From: Filimonas lacunae
GTDB lineage: Bacteria > Bacteroidota > Bacteroidia > Chitinophagales > Chitinophagaceae
Assembly: GCF_002355595.1 (NCBI RefSeq)
Contig: NZ_AP017422.1
Coordinates: forward strand, 124,001 to 188,000
DNA: 64,000 nt
Direction of reading: 5' to 3'
The first letter of the stretch is position 1; each line of letters opens with the position of its first letter. Of the stretch, positions 17,080 to 24,973 are shown piece after piece. The position numbers and the translations under genes were made by a program. The notes below the pieces were generated by a model, which was given only the letters and a program-made list of their open reading frames with translations, searched no databases and had not been told where the DNA came from.

Positions 17080-18735
17080 TTAATTAATAACCATTTCGCG
17101 GGCATTTTCCAGCGCGGCTGCGGTAGGTTTTTCACCTCCCAGCATTTGTGCAATGGCAGTAATGCGCTCTTCTGTAGTAAGAATGCGGATGTTGGTTTTT
17201 ACGGTTTCTTCAAATGTTTCTTTATACACGTAGAAGTGTCTGTCGGCCTTACCTGCTATTTGTGGCTGGTGGGTAATAGCAATTACCTGGCGTTGCGCGG
17301 CCAGGTTTTTCATAATGATGCCAACCTGCTTACTGGCTTCACCTGAGATGCCGGTATCAATTTCATCAAAAATGAGGGTAGGTAAGTCAATAGAACGGGC
17401 TACCAGCGATTTAATACATAGCATTAAACGGCTTAATTCACCACCACTGGCCACTTTGCGTACGGGTTCAAAACGGTTGCTTTTGTTGGCGTCGAATAAA
17501 AATTCAATTACATCAATACCGTCTGCCTGTAGTGCGCTTTCGGTGATCGCCGCTTTTAAGCGGGCATTAGGCATGCCAATTTGTGCCAGTAGTTGATTTA
17601 CCTGTTGCTCCAGTTCGGGAGCCTGCTGGTGACGTGCGGCGCTTAATTGTTGTGCAATCACTAATGCCTGTTGGTATAGTTGCTCGGTAGCTGCTTGTTT
17701 TTCAGCAATAGATTCATCTATGTTGAGAACAGCCTGCAGTTTTTGTTGTAGTTCGCGTTGTATAGCTAACAGCTCGGCAGTGGTTTGTACACTGTGTTTT
17801 TTAAACAGTTTGTAACCGTTGGCCAGGCGTTCGTTAATCCAGGAAAGACGTTGCGGGTCGGAAGTGATGCCTTCGCTTACACCGGCTATTTCATTGGCAA
17901 TGTCCAGTAACTCAATCTGTGTGCTTTGCAGGCGGGTTGCCAGTGATGGTAGCTGTGCATGGTAGCTTTGATATTGTTGTAACTGGTTGGCCATTTGCTT
18001 AAGTGTACCAACAATAGGCTGCTCACTTTCTTTTAAATCAAAAAATAAACGGTCCAGTACCCCTTTGATGTCTTCAGCGTTGGACAGTAACTGTAATTCT
18101 TTATCAATATCTTCCAGTTCGTTTTCGCTGAAGTTGGCTTCTTCCAGTTCGTCGTACAGGAAACGGTTATAGTCCAGCTCTTTATGAAAGCCTGCTTTTT
18201 GTTCCTGTAATTGCTGTAACTCGGTGGCTGACTTTTGCCAGTTATGGAATTGTTGTCTGTATTGTTGTAATAATGGTAACTGGTTGGCCATAGCATCCAG
18301 TACCATGCGTTGAAAACCGGCATTACCCAGTTCCAGGGTATCAAACTGCTGATGCAGATCTACCAGCATAGAAGCCAGTTCTTTTAATTGTTGCAGGGTA
18401 ACAGGTGTGTCATTGATAAACGCTCTTGATTTACCACTGGCGGTTATTTCGCGGCGCAGCACCAGTTCTTTTCCGTCTTCCAGGTCGTTGGCTTTCAGAA
18501 AATGAATCACCTCCGGTTTGCCATCTACACTAAAGGTGCCTTCTGCGTAGCATTTTTGTTCGTTGTTTCTTAATACAGAAGTATCTGCACGTCCACCCAA
18601 TATCAGGTTAAGGGCACCCATTAATATACTTTTACCAGCACCTGTTTCACCGGTGATAATATTTAACTGGTGAGAAAAACCAATGGTTAACTGGTCAATA
18701 ATAGCATAGTTCTGTATATGCAGGCTTTGTAACAT
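17080..18735 (-). CDS. recN: DNA repair protein RecN
   Basis: A 551-residue SMC-like ATPase of normal RecN length. Walker A is at the N-terminus (GETGAGKSILMGAL, about residues 30-43). Long coiled-coil arms fill the middle (glutamine- and leucine-rich, residues 150-370). The ABC signature ASGGELSRLML and Walker B LIFDEIDTGISGE lie near the C-terminus. RecN tethers DNA ends during double-strand break repair. A Bacteroidota-type -7 box lies about 35 bases before the start. Confidence 0.95.
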   Translation of the reverse strand: MLQSLHIQNYAIIDQLTIGFSHQLNIITGETGAGKSILMGALNLILGGRADTSVLRNNEQKCYAEGTFSVDGKPEVIHFLKANDLEDGKELVLRREITASGKSRAFINDTPVTLQQLKELASMLVDLHQQFDTLELGNAGFQRMVLDAMANQLPLLQQYRQQFHNWQKSATELQQLQEQKAGFHKELDYNRFLYDELEEANFSENELEDIDKELQLLSNAEDIKGVLDRLFFDLKESEQPIVGTLKQMANQLQQYQSYHAQLPSLATRLQSTQIELLDIANEIAGVSEGITSDPQRLSWINERLANGYKLFKKHSVQTTAELLAIQRELQQKLQAVLNIDESIAEKQAATEQLYQQALVIAQQLSAARHQQAPELEQQVNQLLAQIGMPNARLKAAITESALQADGIDVIEFLFDANKSNRFEPVRKVASGGELSRLMLCIKSLVARSIDLPTLIFDEIDTGISGEASKQVGIIMKNLAAQRQVIAITHQPQIAGKADRHFYVYKETFEETVKTNIRILTTEERITAIAQMLGGEKPTAAALENAREMVIN

Positions 18736-18766
18736 AGTGGATATTCAAAAGGCGATTTGTAAAAGC

Positions 18767-18801
18767 CAAAAGTAATGCAAAGTCAAAAAGCAACCTGCAA
18801 A
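18767..18801 (-). promoter_or_regulatory. Putative recN promoter
   Basis: On the minus strand a TACTTTTG box (18767-18774, matching TAnnTTTG) is preceded at 23 bases by TTTG (18798-18801). It fits the Bacteroidota sigma-ABfr consensus and lies 32 bases before the recN start. Confidence 0.4.
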
Positions 18802-18837
18802 TGTCGAAAAGTATGTGCGGCTGTTTACAGTTTATTG

Positions 18838-20343
18838 TTATTGTCCTTTACAACGTGCAATACCTGCTTTGGCGCGCTGGTCGAGTGAGTCTTTGTACTC
18901 ATGATCTTCCATATCAAGGCATTGCTGGAAAAAAGTGATGGCCATTGCTTTTTTACCCTGGCGTTCGTAAATATAACCTATTTGCAGGGCGGCGCGGGCT
19001 GCATAATATTCTGTACGGCCACTGCCCAGTTTAATGGCTGCCAGGTAAGCCTGTATAGCCTCGTTGTCTTTACCTACATCATCGTAAATACGGGCAACAC
19101 GGTAGGCGAATTCCAGCTTTTCTTCTATCTGCGTAAAGCTTTCCGATGACTTACCGTTGAGTAATGCCAGGGCTTCTTTATTATAACCGCCATCGTTTAA
19201 TAGCCGCACTTTCAGTAGCACGGAGTTAGGCCATTTGTTTTCTTTGGCGTCTTTCTCAGCTTTTTTATCCGCATCCGTTTCTGTACTGCCTTTTTTCAAT
19301 ATGTTCTGACGTGCTGCTTCGGCGGCTTGCTTATTGCCCAGCAGGTAGTAGCACCAGCTGAGTTTTTCGTACACATCTTTTACATAGAACTTGCCTTTAA
19401 AGTTGTGTTGAAAAGCTTCGAAATGCGATACGGCTTCCTGCAAATCGAGGTGGCGCATGTAAGCATAGCCCAGTTCAAAATCCCAGGCCTGGGTGGCCAG
19501 GTATTCGGGCGACTGATTACGGTTAAGCACGATGTTTTTGCCGAAGTCCGTTTTTTTATTGTTGATGCTGAGGTTGGCGGCCAGGTAGGTAAAAAGGTGG
19601 TTGTTTACTACGTCCAGCTTCTTTTGTATAATGAACTGAGCTACATCGTCTGGTTTGTTTTCGATGTAGTACACCAGGTAGCAGTAATAAAAGGCGGCTT
19701 CATTGAAGAAAATACCACACCATTTATCAGAGCCGTTGAGGAAGGTGCGCATTTTTTGCATACCATCTTTTACGGAGCCTTTCATACCAAACAGGTTTGC
19801 CAGCCATTTGTAGCCACTGGGTATGGTGCCTGCCGCAACTTCCAGCGGGCCGTAAATAAGATTGTTAGGGGCAAAATTGGGAAAGGCCTTGTTGTTGTCT
19901 TTGATTAGCCCGAATGCATGTTTGAATGTCCAGCCGGCACTCCAGCGTTCGCCAAACTTGATGGCTACGGTGGCCTTTTGCAGGGATACTACAGCCTGGC
20001 TGTATTTGTAAAAGGGGGAAGAGCTGGGGCCTTCGGCCAGTTTATCCAGGCGTTCGGAAAAGTGTGGTTTACGTACTTCGTATTCCTGGGGATCTTCATT
20101 AAAGAAGAGAATAAAAAAATCAATATAGCTTTCCAGGTAATCGGCTACCAGGTTATCGGGGTTTTCTTTTCTCACTTCGTTGATCCACTGCTGCCCGCTG
20201 GCCAGTTTTAAACTGGTGATGTCGGCATAAGCTTTCTCGCAGGTGGCATTGAAGTCAAATACCTTTTCTGCTTTACAGCTGTTGCTGAGGGCTGTTGTAA
20301 GTAGTAATACCGCGATAAAAACTGTTAGCGTACGTATCATCAT
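18838..20343 (-). CDS. TPR-repeat protein of unknown function, exported
   Basis: A 501-residue protein with an N-terminal signal peptide (MMIRTLTVFIAVLLLTTALSNSCKA); the cysteine could be lipidated, though the lipobox is poor. The rest is almost wholly helical with tetratricopeptide-like repeats, clearest in DFELGYAYMRHLDLQEAVSHFEAFQ, KLSWCYYLLGNKQAAEAARQ and ALQIGYIYERQGKKAMAITFFQQC. It resembles conserved Bacteroidota proteins lacking a defined role. It is probably periplasmic and acts as a scaffold for other proteins. Bounded by a terminator upstream (20359-20382), it is likely expressed on its own or from a nearby promoter. Confidence 0.7.
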   Translation of the reverse strand: MMIRTLTVFIAVLLLTTALSNSCKAEKVFDFNATCEKAYADITSLKLASGQQWINEVRKENPDNLVADYLESYIDFFILFFNEDPQEYEVRKPHFSERLDKLAEGPSSSPFYKYSQAVVSLQKATVAIKFGERWSAGWTFKHAFGLIKDNNKAFPNFAPNNLIYGPLEVAAGTIPSGYKWLANLFGMKGSVKDGMQKMRTFLNGSDKWCGIFFNEAAFYYCYLVYYIENKPDDVAQFIIQKKLDVVNNHLFTYLAANLSINNKKTDFGKNIVLNRNQSPEYLATQAWDFELGYAYMRHLDLQEAVSHFEAFQHNFKGKFYVKDVYEKLSWCYYLLGNKQAAEAARQNILKKGSTETDADKKAEKDAKENKWPNSVLLKVRLLNDGGYNKEALALLNGKSSESFTQIEEKLEFAYRVARIYDDVGKDNEAIQAYLAAIKLGSGRTEYYAARAALQIGYIYERQGKKAMAITFFQQCLDMEDHEYKDSLDQRAKAGIARCKGQ

Positions 20344-20358
20344 TTTCCGAAAATAAAT

Positions 20359-20382
20359 AAGGGTACTTTGAGAAGTACCCTT
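20359..20382 (-). terminator. Intrinsic terminator between zinc-ribbon and TPR genes
   Basis: A perfect 10-bp stem AAGGGTACTT / AAGTACCCTT with a 4-base loop, followed on the minus strand by ATTTATTTTC. It lies 29 bases after the zinc-ribbon gene stop and 16 bases before the TPR gene start. Confidence 0.6.
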
Positions 20383-20411
20383 AACAACAAATTTTATGCT
20401 GTATTTATGAT

Positions 20412-21167
20412 TTATTTTACTTCTACTGCATTATTCAGATCGTCATCTACTAATATACGTCCGCAGTTTTCGCAAACCATCACTTTCTTACGCTGGCGAA
20501 TTTCGCTTTGTTTCTGAGGAGGAATAGCGTTGAAGCAACCGCCACAAGCATCTCTTTCTACAGGAACAACAGCCAGGCCATTGCGGTAGCTTTTACGGAT
20601 ACGGTCGTAAGAATACAGTAAACGATCGTCCATGCCTTTGCGGGCCTGATCAGCTTCCTGTCTGAAGTGTGTTTCCTCTTTTTCAGTGTCTGCAATAATC
20701 TTTTGCAGTTCCCCTTTTTTGTGATTGAGGGTGCCGTCTTTAGTGGCAATTTGTTTTTTAGCGTACTCTAAGCCTTTAGCTTTATCAGCCAGCTCTTCGT
20801 TAGCGTCGCGAATATGTTTTTCAGCCAGCTTGCCTTCCAGCTGCTGCATTTCTATTTCTTTATTGATAGCTTCAAATTCGCGGTTGTTTTTAACGCTGGT
20901 GCTTTGTTTTTCGTACTTGGCTACCAGGGCTTCCGCGTCTTTAATGGCTTGCTTTTTTTGCTCAATAAATTCTGTGATGCCATTGATCTCTTCCTCAATA
21001 CGTGTTTTGCGGCTGTTCAAACCGGTAATCTCATCCTCCAGGTCACTTACTTCCATAGGAAGCTCACCTTTCAGAATCTGGATTTCATCCAGTTTGCTGT
21101 CAATCTTCTGCAACCTTACCAGGGCTGAGAGTTTTTCTTCAACAGAATAATCTTTAACTGCTGCCAT
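20412..21167 (-). CDS. Zinc-ribbon coiled-coil protein (CT398/DUF164-like)
   Basis: A 251-residue protein. Residues about 10-180 form a long charged coiled coil (LVRLQKIDSKLDEIQ, EAINKEIEMQQLEGKLAEKHI). The C-terminal 55 residues carry a C4 zinc ribbon: CGGCFNAIPP and, about 20 residues later, CENCGRILVDD. This is the C4-type zinc-ribbon family that includes chlamydial CT398, which is thought to be a nucleic-acid or secretion/sigma-factor-associated scaffold; its cellular role is unsettled. It precedes a Nif3-like gene's product on the same strand (44 bases between genes), an arrangement often seen in Bacteroidota, so the two may be functionally linked. Confidence 0.85.
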   Translation of the reverse strand: MAAVKDYSVEEKLSALVRLQKIDSKLDEIQILKGELPMEVSDLEDEITGLNSRKTRIEEEINGITEFIEQKKQAIKDAEALVAKYEKQSTSVKNNREFEAINKEIEMQQLEGKLAEKHIRDANEELADKAKGLEYAKKQIATKDGTLNHKKGELQKIIADTEKEETHFRQEADQARKGMDDRLLYSYDRIRKSYRNGLAVVPVERDACGGCFNAIPPQKQSEIRQRKKVMVCENCGRILVDDDLNNAVEVK

Positions 21168-21211
21168 ATTCAGATGTACGATTTTAAATGGGCGATTTGA
21201 GAAACTTAAAT

Positions 21212-22309
21212 CTACGAAAAGTATTGAACCGGGTTGGTTTTCACTTTTGATTTAAGGACGGCAAAGGTAGGAAATTTTGTCAGCAAAATATCATATAGCA
21301 GGTCTATGGTAAATTGTTCACTTTCCCAATGGCCGATATCGGCAATGACCAGCCTGTTTTCGGCGTCGAAAAACTCATGGTATTTTACATCGGCAGTGAC
21401 ATATACATCAGCGCCGGCGGCAATGGCCTTCCGGGTTAAAAAGCTGCCGGCTCCACCACAAAGGGCAACGGTTTTTACCTGTTTTTGGAGAAGGGGTGTA
21501 TGTCTTATTACTTGTAAACCAAATGCTTGCTTCAGTTTTTCGAGAAAGGCTGTTTCCGAAAGTGGTGCAGATAATTCACCTACCAAGCCACTGCCTACCT
21601 GCTGGTAATCGTTTTGAAGGGCTACCACGTCATAGGCAACTTCTTCGTAAGGATGCGCTTTCAGGAGCGCATTTACCACCGCTTTTTTCAGATAAGCAGG
21701 AAATATTACTTCTATTTTTAATTCAGCTTCTGTGTGGCGGGTGCCGGGCTGCCCTGCAAAAGGTTGTGTAGAGTCGTCTCCTTTGAATGTGCCGTTGCCG
21801 GAAGCACTAAAACTGCATTCGCTGTAGTGACCAATATGGCCGGCGCCTGCTGCAAATAAAGCTTCTTTTACCTGTTCGGCCTGTGCTACCGGAACAAAGG
21901 TGTACAGTTTCATCAACAAGCCCGGTTTGGGATCAAGTATGCGGCAGTTGGTAAGTGCTAACTGACTGGCTATACGCTGGTTAACCCCGTTTATTACATT
22001 ATCAAGGTTGGTATGGATGGCGTAAATAGCTACCTGGTTACGAATGGCTGCTATTACAGTTCTTTCTACATAATTATTGCCATTGAGCTTTTTGAGTCCG
22101 CCGAAAATGACAGGGTGATGGGCTACCACCAGGTTGCAACCTTTTTCTACCGCTTCGGCTATCACCGCTTCGGTTACATCCAGGGTGCAGATAATGCCGG
22201 TGCATTCTTCTGTGGCATTGCCGGTGAGCAGGCCACAGTTATCGTATCCTTCCTGGTAAGAGGGAGGCGCAACATTTTCGAGCGTTTGTATAATGGCGGC
22301 TATTTTCAT
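21212..22309 (-). CDS. Nif3-like dinuclear metal-centre protein
   Basis: A 365-residue member of the NIF3/DUF34 family, taking the ATG at 22309 over a GTG two codons earlier. The metal ligands are seen as VAHHPVIFGGLKK near the N-terminus and ADIGHWESEQ near the C-terminus. A central CutA-like insertion domain of about 130 residues (IEVIFPAYLKKAVVNALLKAHPYEEVAYDV) is present, as in the longer family form. Members form toroidal hexamers with two metal ions; GTP cyclohydrolase-like and DNA-related activities have been proposed but the role is unsettled. It is the first gene of a unit with the zinc-ribbon gene. Confidence 0.88.
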   Translation of the reverse strand: MKIAAIIQTLENVAPPSYQEGYDNCGLLTGNATEECTGIICTLDVTEAVIAEAVEKGCNLVVAHHPVIFGGLKKLNGNNYVERTVIAAIRNQVAIYAIHTNLDNVINGVNQRIASQLALTNCRILDPKPGLLMKLYTFVPVAQAEQVKEALFAAGAGHIGHYSECSFSASGNGTFKGDDSTQPFAGQPGTRHTEAELKIEVIFPAYLKKAVVNALLKAHPYEEVAYDVVALQNDYQQVGSGLVGELSAPLSETAFLEKLKQAFGLQVIRHTPLLQKQVKTVALCGGAGSFLTRKAIAAGADVYVTADVKYHEFFDAENRLVIADIGHWESEQFTIDLLYDILLTKFPTFAVLKSKVKTNPVQYFS

Positions 22310-22382
22310 GGCCACAAACCTACGAATTCAGGAGGGATGCAAAAAAAAGTGAGCGAAATAGCTACTGCTGTATTTTTGGCGT

Positions 22383-23231
22383 ATGCAACAACCGGAATAC
22401 CTGATTTATAACGGTGTACTACAACAAGCCGGACAAGGATTTATTTCGCCCGATTATCGGGGATTTAAATTCGGAGATGGTTTGTTTGAAACAATGAAGC
22501 TGGTAAATGGCGAACTGGCGTTGAAGCAGTTTCATTTTGAGCGTTTGTTTGCCTCTATGCTGCAGTTAGGGTTTGTTGTGCCGGATTTTTTTACACCTTC
22601 CTATCTTGATAGCCTGGTTAAACAGCTGGCTGTTGCCAATGGACATTGGCAGCATGCACGGGTGCGGGTAACTGTTTTCAGGGGAGAGGGAGGTTTGTAT
22701 GGTGTGGTGGACCATTTGCCACATACTATTATTCAAACCTGGGAGCAGCCACCTGCCACCGGTTTGAATGAGCATGGGTTGGTCGTGGGTATTTTTAGGG
22801 ATGCAGTAAAAGCGGCAGATCGTTTTTCTTCCATTAAAAGCAGCAATTATCAATGTTATGCGCTGGCCGCCATGTGGGCCAATGAACAGCAACTGGACGA
22901 CGCTTTATTATTAAATGCCTGGGGCCGGGTAGCTGACGCTACTATTGCCAATGTGTTTGTAGTGCATGAGGGGGTAGTGAAAACGCCGCCACTGGATGAA
23001 GGCGGTATTAATGGTGTAATGCGGCGTTATTTGTTAGCAGCGATACGTGGAGAGGGACGGCAGGTACAGGAAGTGCCGGTTACAGAAGAGATATTGGCAG
23101 AAGCCAGCGAGCTTTTTTTAACGAATGCCCTATCAGGGATCCGGTGGGTAAAATCGCTGGGGAATAATACGTATCAGCGTCATTTATCTACATTATTGTA
23201 TAATCAATCGATAAATGCGCGATTATGGTAA
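22383..23231 (+). CDS. Class IV aminotransferase (aminodeoxychorismate lyase-like)
   Basis: A 282-residue PLP enzyme of fold type IV. The family hallmarks are FKFGDGLFETMKL at the N-terminus, the PLP lysine in SSIKSSNYQCY (near residue 158), and a C-terminal PPLDEGGINGVMRRYLL followed by ELFLTNALSGIRWV. It is shorter than the branched-chain aminotransferase at 29702 and lacks that gene's long N-terminus, so 4-amino-4-deoxychorismate lyase (PabC, folate pathway) or a D-amino-acid aminotransferase is more likely than leucine/valine transamination. It is divergent from the Nif3-like gene across 73 bases. Confidence 0.8.
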   Translation: MQQPEYLIYNGVLQQAGQGFISPDYRGFKFGDGLFETMKLVNGELALKQFHFERLFASMLQLGFVVPDFFTPSYLDSLVKQLAVANGHWQHARVRVTVFRGEGGLYGVVDHLPHTIIQTWEQPPATGLNEHGLVVGIFRDAVKAADRFSSIKSSNYQCYALAAMWANEQQLDDALLLNAWGRVADATIANVFVVHEGVVKTPPLDEGGINGVMRRYLLAAIRGEGRQVQEVPVTEEILAEASELFLTNALSGIRWVKSLGNNTYQRHLSTLLYNQSINARLW

Positions 23232-23272
23232 AGAAGGTTTATTTTTATAGCTCACCCCTATTCTGAGGTTTT

Positions 23273-23887
23273 ATGAGTAAAATTTTAATTTGTTTGATGC
23301 TCATTCTTATGGCTTCCGGCGCTGTTGCGCAGGCGCCTAAAGTGGTGGCGGATTGCACAATTACATTCAATGTAAACATTGCCAACTCTGACGGAACTGC
23401 TGAGCATGCTACTAAAACTTTATATCTGAAGGGGAGCGAAACTCGTTCTGACCTGGTAAGTCCTACTTTCCAGCAAACTACCTTTTATGATGGCAAAAAA
23501 GAAGAAGCTGTTATTTTAAGAGAGCTGGGGGGTAATAAATATATGAGCCGGTTAAATGCAGCCCAATGGAAAGAACAGAACAAAAGATATGAGGGCATGC
23601 AGGTGACTTTGGGCAACGAAACCAAAACAATACTAGGCTATGAATGCAAAAAGGCCGAAGTAAAACTGAAAGACGGCAGCGTATTAAATATGTTCTATGC
23701 TGTAGCCATTACACCTTCCGTTAGCGAAAATACTTACCAGTTTAAGGGCATTCCAGGTTTTGTGCTGGAATATGAATCACAAACTGAAAAGGGGAATAAG
23801 ATCTCTTTTTCTGCTACTGTTATTAATTTAAGCCCTGTTCCCGCTTCTAAATTTCAAATTCCTACTACAGGTTATCGCATCTTATAA
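23273..23887 (+). CDS. GLPGLI-family secreted protein
   Basis: A 204-residue protein with a signal peptide (ICLMLILMASGAVAQA, cleavage after AVAQ). The middle fits the Bacteroidota GLPGLI family, whose naming motif appears as GIPGFVLEYE near residue 165, preceded by ILGYECKKAEV where this family usually has a conserved GYxCxKA element. The function of GLPGLI proteins is unknown; they are periplasmic or secreted. It follows the aminotransferase by 41 bases and could be read from the same transcript. A large tandem-repeat array begins 89 bases after its stop. Confidence 0.75.
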   Translation: MSKILICLMLILMASGAVAQAPKVVADCTITFNVNIANSDGTAEHATKTLYLKGSETRSDLVSPTFQQTTFYDGKKEEAVILRELGGNKYMSRLNAAQWKEQNKRYEGMQVTLGNETKTILGYECKKAEVKLKDGSVLNMFYAVAITPSVSENTYQFKGIPGFVLEYESQTEKGNKISFSATVINLSPVPASKFQIPTTGYRIL

Positions 23888-23976
23888 TTTATGGGATAAA
23901 GCAGACCGAAGTTTACTACCTCTGACATATTGATAGGGGAGCTTGTCTTATTCATCGGAATAAATGAAACGAAGAA

Positions 23977-24480
23977 TTTACACCGGTGCAGCAACATTTT
24001 ACACCGGTGCAAAATGTTGCGCAACAAGTGCCGGAATAATTTACACAAGTACCCGGAGATTTTGTACAAGTACAAAATGATGCGTAACAAATGCCGGAAG
24101 AATTTGTACCAGTACCCGGAATGTTTGCACAAGTGCAAAATGTTAGGGCACAAGTACCGGAAGAGTGAGTAAAAGTACCCGAAGATTTTGTACAGGTACA
24201 AAATGATGCGTAACAAATGCCGGAAGAATTTGTACTAGTACCCGGAATGTTTGCACAAGTGCAAAATATTAGGGCACAAGTACTGGAAAAGTGATTAAAA
24301 GTATCTGATGAAATTGTATAAGTACAAAGTGATGCGCAACAGATGCCGGAAGAATTTGTACTAGTACCCGGAATGTTTGTACAAGTGCAAAATGTTAGGG
24401 CAATAGTGCCGGAAGAGTGGGTAAAAGTATCCGGAGAAATTGCACAAGTAATGTCACTGCTGTAACAAAAGCCTGATAAA
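23977..24480. repeat. Hierarchical tandem repeat: 24 units of 21 bases, higher-order period 126
   Basis: The whole 504 bases are divided into 24 consecutive 21-base units without a single insertion or deletion. A typical unit is TTTGTACAAGTACAAAATG plus two bases; others carry GCGTAACAAATGCCGGAAG or TTTGTACCAGTACCCGG. Six different units form a block of 126 bases repeated three times from 24061 (24061-24186, 24187-24312, 24313-24438), with four units before and two decayed units after. Many units hold a small palindrome (GTAC-AA-GTAC, GCAC-AA-GTGC). In one frame the array reads as a heptapeptide series like F-V/A-Q-V-P/Q-E/N-E/D, but it contains several stops, most of them one transition away from CAA or TGG. 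It fills the space between two convergent genes. A relic coding repeat or a noncoding minisatellite are both possible. Confidence 0.9.
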
Positions 24481-24487
24481 GAGGAAA

Positions 24488-24835
24488 TTATCTGAAGGTA
24501 GGCGTAGTAGGCGTTTTAAACTTAGGAACCTTTACTTTGTATTTATAAGGATACACATAAGTAGTGTTACCTCTTTCCAGACGAATAACAGAATTAGTCT
24601 GAATCTGGTTGTTGTCCAGTTTTTGTGAAGTTAATTCCTGGGTGCCGCTAAAGGTTAAACCAGAAGGGCGTAAGCCTGAAATGGAGTAAGACCGGGAATA
24701 TTTGCTCAGATTTTTGAGACTGAATTTGTCCAGTCTGTCATCAGAGGAGCCGGTGGAAGAGGCAAATGACATGCGCGCAGCACCAAACACCAATAAGGCG
24801 GTGAGAAATAAGATATGTGCATGTTGCTTAGTCAT
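24488..24835 (-). CDS. Small secreted protein of unknown function
   Basis: A 115-residue protein beginning with a signal peptide (MTKQHAHILFLTALLVFGAARMSFAS). The mature part is rich in serine, lysine and tyrosine (KFSLKNLSKYSRSYSISGLRPSGLTFSG) and ends in a basic, proline/threonine-rich tail (KVKVPKFKTPTTPTFR). I recognise no domain. The composition and a clear signal support a real gene; similar small periplasmic proteins are common in Chitinophagaceae. It converges on the GLPGLI gene with the repeat array between them. Confidence 0.6.
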   Translation of the reverse strand: MTKQHAHILFLTALLVFGAARMSFASSTGSSDDRLDKFSLKNLSKYSRSYSISGLRPSGLTFSGTQELTSQKLDNNQIQTNSVIRLERGNTTYVYPYKYKVKVPKFKTPTTPTFR

Positions 24836-24973
24836 GGTACTGCAAATTTAGTGAAAATCTAAATTATTTAACAACTTTTTCTTGGATTTGTTAAAAAAGA
24901 CCAAATTATAAAAAGTGACTACCAAAATTGGAAAGTTGTACTATTTCTCTTACTTTTCAGTAACCGTAGGCGT

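Noticed and set aside
23930-24172. An 80-codon plus-strand frame rich in Cys, His, Lys and Tyr over the repeat array
   Set aside because: It is only the second frame of the 21-base repeat; it opens by chance because the unit length is divisible by three and ends abruptly inside the array.
23872-24216. A 114-codon minus-strand hydrophobic frame over the same array
   Set aside because: It overlaps the end of the GLPGLI gene and is a mirror of the repeat; no start context or homologue is recognisable.
23977-24480. The repeat array as a CRISPR
   Set aside because: Units are contiguous with no unique spacers, and no cas gene is in the window.
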